A DNA stretch of 64,000 bases from Oopsacas minuta (Eukaryota > Porifera > Hexactinellida > Lyssacinosida > Leucopsacidae): the NCBI GenBank assembly GCA_024704765.1, contig JAKMXF010000111.1, forward strand, positions 124,001-188,000. The letters run 5' to 3'. Positions within the stretch are counted from its first letter, which is position 1. Each line of letters opens with the position of its first letter. A program made the translations under genes and the position numbers. Below are positions 56,216-64,000 of the stretch, piece after piece. Below the pieces are notes generated by a model. The model saw nothing but the letters and a program-made list of their open reading frames with translations, was not told the DNA's origin and searched no databases.

Positions 56216-56632
56216 AAGAACAGAATCGTACCGCTGTTTGGTATGCTGGAATATGACCAACGTAAGACGGCTGTTCCTAAGAGACCACATAATCTCGAGA
56301 CTTATATTATATTCTTTAGTAGGGAGTATAGGGATTCCGCACGTGGAAAAGGTTGGGAACCGCTGGTCTAAGACTAAAGAGGAATTTCTTTGGACTAAAT
56401 CGAACTAATGAGCCCGGTTTATACTACCTGTGTAAGGCCACTGTTAATGAGAAACTTGTTTCAGCTCTACATTAGATCCACTTGACATTCATGCGGGCGG
56501 GGGGTTCCTTATCATTACCTCATTATTTTGTGAGATATCAGCTGGAAAATTGGTTCATTGACTTCATTCATAAAAATATTATAATTAATAAAGTCAAATT
56601 TGATATGAGAATAGGCTAGACTATGAATAAGA

Positions 56633-56872
56633 TACCGTAAACTGGGGCTACTTTGTCCCACTGGGTTTGCTTTAGCCCAAATATCAAAGTTTCAAAGAAA
56701 CTAGATTAGATTCAGTATTATACTTGAAAATTACTTGCCAAAACTTTAACGAATTTTCATATATCGATAGACAATTTCGAATACAAATACAATATCTATT
56801 CGATACGTAAGCAAATTTCAATATTTGGGCTAAAGCAAACCCAGTGGGCCAAAGTAGCCCCAGTTTACAGTA
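56633..56872. repeat. MITE, family H, with long perfect-looking arms
   Basis: TACCGTAAACTGGGGCTACT and onward for about 52 bp is mirrored at the right end (AGTAGCCCCAGTTTACAGTA). The flanking TA suggests a Tc1/mariner-type origin. The centre is AT-rich and unrelated. Confidence 0.9.
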
Positions 56873-57052
56873 CTTCAATTGACTCTAGCCAATTTATACA
56901 CCTTTTTAGTTGAATACATTGAATAAATGATGAAATAATGACAATATTAGTGGGGTAGCCAAATCAGATGCGGCAGTGGAGCTGAGTCATGTTTCCAACT
57001 AACAGTAGCCTAATTTTTATTTCTCACTAGCTTGACTCCTTCTCGATCCACT

Positions 57053-60000
57053 ATGACTCACTACGTATCATCCCGTATGTCAGCTAGACCAGGAGGAAAA
57101 CCCCAAAAACGTAATATAATACTATCAGTTGAGACCTGGAAACCTGCGCAAACAGTGACGCAAGATCCATCACAAGTTCTGGGACTCCATAAGGCAGCTT
57201 TCCATGGAGATGCTAACCTATTCATGCATATAGTGAGTGTAGAGGGATTACATATGATAAATCAACAGGATCAGTTTGGTATACCGCCTTTGATATATGC
57301 TACACTCAGTGATAATCCTAGTTGTATTGAAAGGTTACAGGAATTAGGTGAGCTAATTTACTACGTCAGCAGGGGGTATGAAGCGGGCGGCTGGTGACCT
57401 TATACAGAAAAATGGGCTTTCCTTCTTTCATTGAAGAGAATCAAATTCTCCTAAAGCTAAACTTGTCCGTTCTGTTTCGTAATATAGGGACACTAAACAA
57501 TTTTCCAGATTCATCACAATCTCATAGTGCTTTCAACTCTCACGATTTAAGGTCTACGAATACTGCAGAATTCCTGGTTATTTCATAGAATACTGATACT
57601 AAATTCCCCATCTCACGATTCTATCGTGAGATTTTGACGAATCTCACGATTTTTAAGATTTCCAGGTTGAGAGCCGTGCTCTTATCACTGTGACAAAATG
57701 GTCACCCATTACATGAGTTACTGACTGCCTGACCAGCCTGGGTCTGATACCTCAGTACTTGAATTTAGGTTTGGCCAATTTTCAAAACAGGATTCTTATT
57801 AATACATAGCTTAGTGTGTTCATTACAATTTTGACACCTTTTTACTTGGCTGTGAAACATGTATATACATTTGCACGTCTTCCGCAATGTTCATATACGT
57901 ACCCGTGTTTAAGCGTATTATAATGGCTTATGGGAACACACTACTAGTACTCCTGCCTTGTGAATTTCATTTATAATCCGGGTACTGTAACACCAATATC
58001 CGAATTAAGAAGTGAAAATTCATTAGCGGTTCCCAACCTGGGGTCCCATAGTGGTTAACAGACGACAGCACGGGGTCCACATAATGTGTTAATTTGGTGA
58101 AGGGAGTTTAATGGTGAAAACGGTGTGAACTATAGTCTGATAGCTTATGAGAAGGATGTGAAATTCTCATTATCAGGATATAACAACTAAAAATGAATGA
58201 AATTCGGTATGCACCATTTGATAACAGCTGTTTTACTATTCCTAGGTGCTAAAAAGGAAGTGAAAGATCTCTACGGACGTACATCAGTTCACTACGCAGC
58301 CTTCTTTAACAAATTAAAATCTCTCAAATATTTGTTACAAACAGCTTCAGATTGGTCATGTATTGATGCATTTGGTAGAACTCCAATTCACTGGAGCTGT
58401 GCGAACAACTCAGTGAAAGCTCTTAAACAACTATTAAATTATGCGAATTCTGTGTTAGGTCAGACTGAGTATATTGATTTTGAAGGGACTACTCCTGTAT
58501 TCGTAGCTGTACAGTATTCTCATGCTCAGCATATTGAGTTATTAACTAGAGAAGGTGAGTTCAAGATTTAAATCTGAGGCAAAATTATGTGTAATTTACT
58601 TTACTTAATTGATAAAGGTGTCCCCTTTTATGTCCTTAGTATCATATTTGTATAATTCCAGAACTAGATATAAGCTGGCATTTCGAAATATCCGTGTCCA
58701 ATAACATGAGAGTTGACTGAATTTGAATTATTTTCGAATTATCTTTTATAGAGACTATGGATAAGAGATATTTCTATGTATTTGAATTTCCATCATTCAT
58801 ACAATGACACTGACATTGGCACTTGGTTTCGCTGCTAATACGTATTTACAAAAATCACCATTTTAGGTCATAACCTCTTACAAGAAGACATACAAGGTAA
58901 AACAGCATTTCACTGGACAGTAGACAACCCCAGCACTGACTGTATAGATGCATTACTTTCCTCACAACCTGATCTACTTAACGAACAAGATGGAGAAGGT
59001 AAAACACTTCTCCATATAGCATGCGAATACAAACTTTCCCATATAGTATTTTACCTATTACATCAAGATGGGTTATTGATTGATGCGAGGGATTTATCCA
59101 GTCGTTCTTCACTTCATTATGCGGCTATTTCCGGCTCAGCTGTCCTCGTAGAAGCGTTGCTATCACGAAAAGCTTTAGATTCCATTTTCGATATGGAAGG
59201 TTTGACTCCATTACATTACGCTGTACAGCAACAACATGTTGAATGCGTACGTGTGTTTTTGCTACAGAATTCGCCAAGCCATTTACCCGACCATGATTTT
59301 AGGACGCCATTAATGTATGCCTCTGTATTAGACAATATCGCCATAGTAAATGCGTTGTTAAATCACCCCGAGGTTAGAATACATATAAACGCGATTGATA
59401 AGCAAGAAAATTCCAGTCTCCTAAACACGCTCCTAGCAACGCAATCGATCGAAACTATGCGTATACTTCTAAAATCAGGTGCCGACGCTAATATCATAAA
59501 TGCAACAGGTTATAATGCCTTACACATCTGCTGTCAAACAAATAATGTAGAAATTGCTATACTATTAATTGATTCGGGTGCTTCAATATTAATACCGGAT
59601 AAAAATGAAAAACTTCCACCGTTACATATGGCAGTTCGGCATTCCAGTTTTGATGTTGTAGCTTTGTTGGCTGTGCAACCGCTATGTGTTAATCTGGTGA
59701 CGCAGGATGGGTTGAATGCGTTACATTTCGCAGCACAATTAGGTGAGGTTACCCTCGTTGAAATTCTATTAAATTCTCCGTTGAAATCGAGTTTATTAAA
59801 TGCAGTTGACGCAGCAGGGCTTGCACCAATACACCATGCTGTCTTGAAAGGAAACGCGCCTGTTGTCAAGGTTTTATGTGCATATGGTGCGTATTTATAC
59901 TTACAATTAATTGAGTTCGATTTTGACACATGTCTTGATTTGGCTGTTTATAACAAACAAGTTGAAATCGTTGATGTATTGAAGAGGTATAATGCACTTA

Positions 60001-61385
60001 CGACTTTCGAAATTCGAACAAAAGCCGCGGTTATTATTCAAAGTTATCTACGTTGTCATTTAGCGAAATTACAATTCGCGAATTTGAAAATTTCATCAAG
60101 AGCTGCTACAGTCATTTCGGCAAATTTCAGATCGTTTCAAACACGTTTATATTATCGAAATTTAAAACGTCAACATTTATACGCAACGAAAATTCAAGCC
60201 TTTTTTCGCGGGTTTCAGCAGCGTAAACGATTTGTGCAGGATCTCGCAAACTTTCGCGCTGTAAGAACACATAACAATTACATTGATTGCATAAACAGGC
60301 TTTATTTAAAAGGTATTCGCGAAAATACAATCAAAACATTTACTATAAAAGATTTGGACTTCACTGATGCTTTGTACATAAGCCCATGGCGAAGTTCGTT
60401 GCGTGAAAAACGTCAGGAAACAGTCGAAGATCGCATCAGACGTTTGGAAAATGAACAACGAATGCGACTTGAAAATGCATTACAACTCCGTAGACAATTG
60501 GAAAATCAAAAATCCGGTTGGTTTGTATTCTTAGAATCTGAAACGAAGCGGAGAGAAGAAAAATACAAACTCAATGAACGTGACCGAAATCTCAAAATTA
60601 TCAAGGATAGTAAATTGCGAAGAATGGCGATTATTGAAAAATATACACTTACTCGATCATTGCAAAATAAAATTTATTCCGCGATCGTTATACAAAGAGC
60701 TTTTCGTTTATGGAAACGTTTGAAATATGTTAAAAAGCGCAGAAATATTGAAGAAGCGAGGCATTTAAAATCGCAAGAAAAATCTGCCCGTGTCATACAA
60801 AAACATTGGCGTTTTCACCAATACTGTTTACTGCAGCGTGAAATCAAGGAAACAGCAGAAGTACTAGATACTAACATTGATTTTCCATTCGCGGTTTTTG
60901 GCACACACCCGCATCAACCAGTGTCCTCAACTTTTACCAAATCTAAATCATACCAAGCAGACACACTCCTTACATTGAAGCCTAAGCGAAAGATATTAAT
61001 GCCTCCAACTCGTGACGTACTCATTGAAGCGAAAAAGGATTTATTAACGATTTCACTACCAGAGCGTGGTATAAGAGCTTTGAAGGAAATCTCTCAAGCA
61101 GATAAATCTAATTCAGTAGTTAATCTACCAGTTTTAGACGCAGAAATTCCTATTTGTAATTTGAAACGACGAGTTTCCTATCCAAAAATCGATCATTCAT
61201 CTACTGAAAATTTCCAATTATTATTTTCTTCGTATGAAAAATCCACAGGCAAAACTGGATCACGAAAATCTAATAATCCTGTATTGCCAAATTTGAATCT
61301 TGAGAATTCAATCAATGAGCCATCACCCATTCTACCTGCTTCTAGGTCATCCATAACGTCTTTACCTCCGATTTTACAAAAATGA
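57053..61385 (+). CDS. Inversin-like ankyrin-repeat and IQ-motif protein (three exons)
   Basis: Exons 57053-57347, 58246-58554 and 58867-61385 join in phase to give 1,040 residues. From about residue 45 to 480 there are a dozen or so ankyrin repeats (QFGIPPLIYA, YGRTSVHYAAFFN, FGRTPIHWSCANN, EGLTPLHYAVQQQH, GLNALHFAAQLGE). IQ calmodulin-binding motifs follow: AAVIIQSYLRCHLAK, ATKIQAFFRGFQQRKR, AIVIQRAFRLWKRL and ARVIQKHWRF. A basic coiled region lies between the IQ groups. The order matches inversin/nephrocystin-2, a ciliary protein, but similarity is moderate, so 'inversin-like' is safer than a direct orthologue call. The open frame begins upstream at 57032 without an ATG; the Met at 57053 is used. 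An AG directly before 57031 could instead be an acceptor for an unseen 5' exon. Confidence 0.82.
58022..58110. repeat. Family D repeat fragment
   Basis: AGCGGTTCCCAACCTGGGGT, then 'agacgacagcacggggtccac' in parts. In intron 1 of the ankyrin gene, about 135 bp before exon 2. Confidence 0.65.
58590..58725. repeat. MITE remnant, family A
   Basis: Has 'catatttgtataattccag' and 'taacatgagagttgactg', shared with other family A copies. In intron 2 of the ankyrin gene. Confidence 0.5.
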
Positions 61386-62070
61386 TAACTTTTTGGAACT
61401 TTTCACTTATTATTTATTTTGTACCCATTTATTTTTTTATGAATTACTTTGTTATTTTGCGTAGAGAAGTAGTTCTATATTGGCATAGAAACTGTGCGAC
61501 GTCATATGTCGTCCAAAAGAAGTCCTGTGAAATCTAGCGACTCGGCTCGATTTCTATGAAAATATGTACATTTTGGGTTCTAGATATGGAATTCTGTTTG
61601 AAATTGTCAAAATTATTCATAATGATAAATTCATTGTATTTTTAACGAGGAGTGTTCCTTACAATAAAGCAGCTAAGCAAAGGAGGTTACTTTCGGGCTT
61701 CCTCATGCACAGGGGCGACGGAAACAATCAGGCCAGTCAGGCCATGGCCTGGCCACTTAATAATAGATCAAGCCATTGGCCTGACCGCCACTTAACACCT
61801 TCTGCCGCCCTTGATGCATATGACCAATGGCAAATCCAGGAATGTTCAAATGGTGGAAACTGGAAGGGGGCTTATCATGAGTTTTGCGAGGACTTTATGG
61901 GTGTCTGGGGGTGATTTCTAGAACTTACACACAATAATACAAAATGGCCCTGTGGATCCGCCACTGATATGAGGGATTCCTAGGTAACACTGTAGCTACT
62001 TAAGTGATCCACATTTCCAAATGTTAGTGAATCTCTTCACTATACACCTAACTCTATTCAATTGTTTAGC
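61386..62070. other. Intergenic between the ankyrin and IBA57-like genes
   Basis: An open frame of 116 codons (61564-61914) has no start context or homologue that I recognise and reads like repeat-derived sequence ('aatcaggccagtcaggccat'). The AG at 62069-62070 directly before the next ATG might mark an acceptor, so a non-coding first exon could lie here. Confidence 0.4.
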
Positions 62071-63393
62071 ATGTATACACTTATCCGTCCAGGTGTATTC
62101 AGGCAAATACCCAGCATTCAAATTCACAAGCAATTCATCCGTAGACGTAGAAAATACATGGGATTCGACCTACCCACAGAATCTGTAGATCCAACTAATA
62201 TGATCCATGAGCCGTTTGGCCGTAACCAAAAGCAAATACTTCGTCCTACAAAATACTCAGAAATCCAACTTTGGATGTTGAATTCCTACCATGAGCCCTT
62301 GTTGGTCGCTCCTTTGTCTCAAAGACAATTAATTGGCATTTCTGGTGATGGAGCAAATGCGTTACTAAATGGATTGATAACAAATGACCTGAATAGTTTA
62401 GAAAAAGAGCGAATTATTTTCACCTACGCTTTGAACGCGAAAGGTCGCATTCTTTTCGAAATGTTAATATACCGTTTCGAAGAAATCGCGAAAGTTCTCG
62501 ACACGAACACTCGTCAAAGATTTGCGGGCACAGATGAGAACTATGTAATTGAATGCGATCACCGAACAGCACCCGATCTTATAAAACACATACGTACATT
62601 TATGCTACGTAGAAAGATCAATTTTATTCCATTAACAGACGTGAATTTATTCCATATATACCCAACACCATTTGAAGAAGAAGACAAGAGAGTTTACCAG
62701 GCATTCACCGACCCTAGAAATTCATTTTTGGGTTCTCGATTAGTTATCCCAAAAACCTTTGACGTCAAACACTATACACAAGATTTGATATACGTTTCGA
62801 ACTTATGTTATCGTGATTATCTAAACCATCACGCTATACCTGAAGGTCCATTAGATATTACACCTGGCAAATATTACCCATTGGAGTTCTCCGGTGATCT
62901 AATGAACGGTATAAGCTTCACAAAAGGTTGTTACCTCGGCCAAGAGTTGACCACACGTACATACTACACTGGACGTATTCGTAAAAGATTGCTCGCGTTG
63001 CGATGGTCTATCTTTAGTGAACCACTTGTAGTAGAACCAGGTTATGAAATCGTAGACTGTATGGACCTGAATTATAAAAAAGTTGGCAAAGTAATAAATT
63101 TTCATAACCTCTTATCTTCCGGAATTGGCCTTGTTGATTATTATACAATGCGGGTATATCCACGTATACCTGCCATACGAATTCCTCCGAAAAAGTTCGA
63201 GCAAGTTGTAATGCATCCGCCGTTCTGGTGGACAGTAGAACAACAAGAGATTTTTAATGACGACGAGGATAAGGTGTATAAGCGAACAGACTCGTGTTAT
63301 AACAAAAAGATGGATAAAGCTGATCAAGATAGAATTTATAAAGATATGCAAGAAGAGTATGTTGATCGTGGGATTGATCAAGCTATGATATAA
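62071..63393 (+). CDS. IBA57: IBA57/CAF17-like iron-sulfur cluster assembly protein (mitochondrial)
   Basis: 440 residues from the ATG at 62071; the frame is open slightly further upstream but with TTG. The diagnostic motif KGCYLGQELTTRTYY (usual form KGCYxGQE) is present at about residue 292. The N-terminal folate-binding-like part reads APLSQRQLIGISGDGANALLNGLITNDL. The first 30 residues are basic with RxR patterns and no acids, as in a mitochondrial presequence. IBA57 acts with ISCA1/ISCA2 to mature 4Fe-4S clusters. At 440 residues it is longer than human IBA57 (356), mostly through an acidic C-terminal tail (EQQEIFNDDEDKVY onward). Single exon within the window. Confidence 0.9.
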   Translation: MYTLIRPGVFRQIPSIQIHKQFIRRRRKYMGFDLPTESVDPTNMIHEPFGRNQKQILRPTKYSEIQLWMLNSYHEPLLVAPLSQRQLIGISGDGANALLNGLITNDLNSLEKERIIFTYALNAKGRILFEMLIYRFEEIAKVLDTNTRQRFAGTDENYVIECDHRTAPDLIKHIRTFMLRRKINFIPLTDVNLFHIYPTPFEEEDKRVYQAFTDPRNSFLGSRLVIPKTFDVKHYTQDLIYVSNLCYRDYLNHHAIPEGPLDITPGKYYPLEFSGDLMNGISFTKGCYLGQELTTRTYYTGRIRKRLLALRWSIFSEPLVVEPGYEIVDCMDLNYKKVGKVINFHNLLSSGIGLVDYYTMRVYPRIPAIRIPPKKFEQVVMHPPFWWTVEQQEIFNDDEDKVYKRTDSCYNKKMDKADQDRIYKDMQEEYVDRGIDQAMI

Positions 63394-64000
63394 ATTGTGT
63401 AATTGCGTATTTTGCATTCATTAGGCTACCAATTTTCGAATTTAGCCTTTCAGTGTTGATTTCGTGGATTAGTGAAGAAGGTCCAAATTATACCTTCAGA
63501 ATGCTATTTTTTCTGATCTGTACTTTAACGAATTTTTAGCAATACCTTCTACCCATGTTTACACTTTTTTTGAAATTCAAAAGTCCCAAATTTCCCCGGC
63601 CAGGATGGGTAAACTCTCACAAATTCTCACTCAATTAAAGCCTAATTACACTATAGTGTAGTTTGCACAGTAAATATCATAATCATTTATTACGCCACTC
63701 CCTCGCTGGGTGTAACTTATTACCACTTAGAATAATTGGCGTATAATTTTCTTCTACTCTCTATAAGCACGTTAGCTGAGTTGGTGAGTGGAAGGTTACT
63801 AAAATAGTAATTACTATCAGATTTCCATAAGACGTCTATTATGTATATAATATTATTACAAAAATCAGCATAAGTAATAGAAGCACCAATATTACTTAAT
63901 ATACTACGTCCTCATCGAAAGAAGTATTAAACAACTTAGATTAGCTGTTTCCAACCTGGATTCATGAACCCCTTGGTGTTCTACGGACGATAGCAGGGGG
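63394..64000. other. 3' flank of the IBA57-like gene
   Basis: No gene seen. The last 60 bp begin a family D repeat ('gtttccaacctggattcatg', 'gacgatagcaggggg') that runs off the window. Confidence 0.5.
63941..64000. repeat. Family D repeat cut by the window end
   Basis: Matches the ends of copies at 17470 and 58022 and contains 'ccccttggtgttctacggac'. Confidence 0.6.

Larger units (their letters stand above)
54968..57052. other. Intergenic with two repeats
   Basis: No gene is supported. A family G copy lies at 56080-56215 and a clean MITE at 56633-56872. A family D-like end ('ggttgggaaccgctgg') lies at about 56351-56366. Confidence 0.5.

Noticed and set aside
59534-59929. 131-codon minus-strand frame within the ankyrin gene
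   Set aside because: Antisense shadow of a well-supported exon.
61564-61914. 116-codon plus-strand frame
   Set aside because: It has low-complexity segments and no domain; it more likely reflects repeat-derived DNA upstream of the IBA57-like gene.

Overview
The window is nuclear DNA of an animal with motile cilia. It is AT-rich, its genes carry short GT-AG introns of about 50 to 1,500 bp, and it is crowded with small inverted-repeat (MITE-like) elements. Gene content supports this: an axonemal dynein heavy chain, an inversin-like ankyrin/IQ protein, a TRERF1/ZNF541-type zinc finger-ELM2-SANT corepressor, LHPP, a CtIP relative and IBA57. I cannot name the species. A compact invertebrate genome (for example a tunicate, sponge or other early-branching lineage) fits, but nothing here decides it.

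Layout. 1-3.9 kb (-): first seven coding exons of an inner-arm axonemal dynein heavy chain, running off the left edge, with a hairpin MITE just upstream of its start codon. 5.0-8.1 kb (+): four-exon papain-family proteinase of the insect 26/29-kDa type. 8.7-10.0 kb (-): a very small CtIP/Sae2-like DNA-repair protein. 10.5 kb (-): a short ORF with a TATA box. 13.2-19.1 kb (-): twelve-exon C2H2/ELM2/SANT gene with an intronless LHPP gene in one intron. 22.4-29.2 kb (-): seven-exon TPR protein distantly like GPSM/Pins, with a small opposite-strand gene and a decayed copy of it in one intron.

30.3-38.3 kb: five single-exon cytosolic sulfotransferase genes, interrupted by a canonical single-exon CAP (CRISP/PR-1) gene. 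39.2-47.0 kb (+): a tandem array of intronless genes from a divergent CAP family. The encoded proteins have a signal peptide, a CAP domain that has lost its usual His/Glu residues, a cysteine hinge, usually a His-rich tail, and a C-terminal GPI-anchor-like segment. One member has lost the CAP domain and is almost wholly His/Gly/Asp repeats. One is a pseudogene, one is a 3' fragment, and two share a nearly identical 575-bp 3' block. 47.0-52.4 kb has no gene I can support.

52.4-54.9 kb (-): an intronless secreted Thr/Pro-rich mucin-like protein with six copies of a four-cysteine module that I do not recognise. 57.1-61.4 kb (+): three-exon ankyrin/IQ protein. 62.1-63.4 kb (+): IBA57/CAF17-like mitochondrial protein.

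The most interesting parts are the secreted, recently reshuffled CAP/His-rich locus and the four-cysteine mucin. Both look lineage-specific. Exon boundaries were worked out by hand from splice signals and reading phase. Every multi-exon model below keeps phase throughout.
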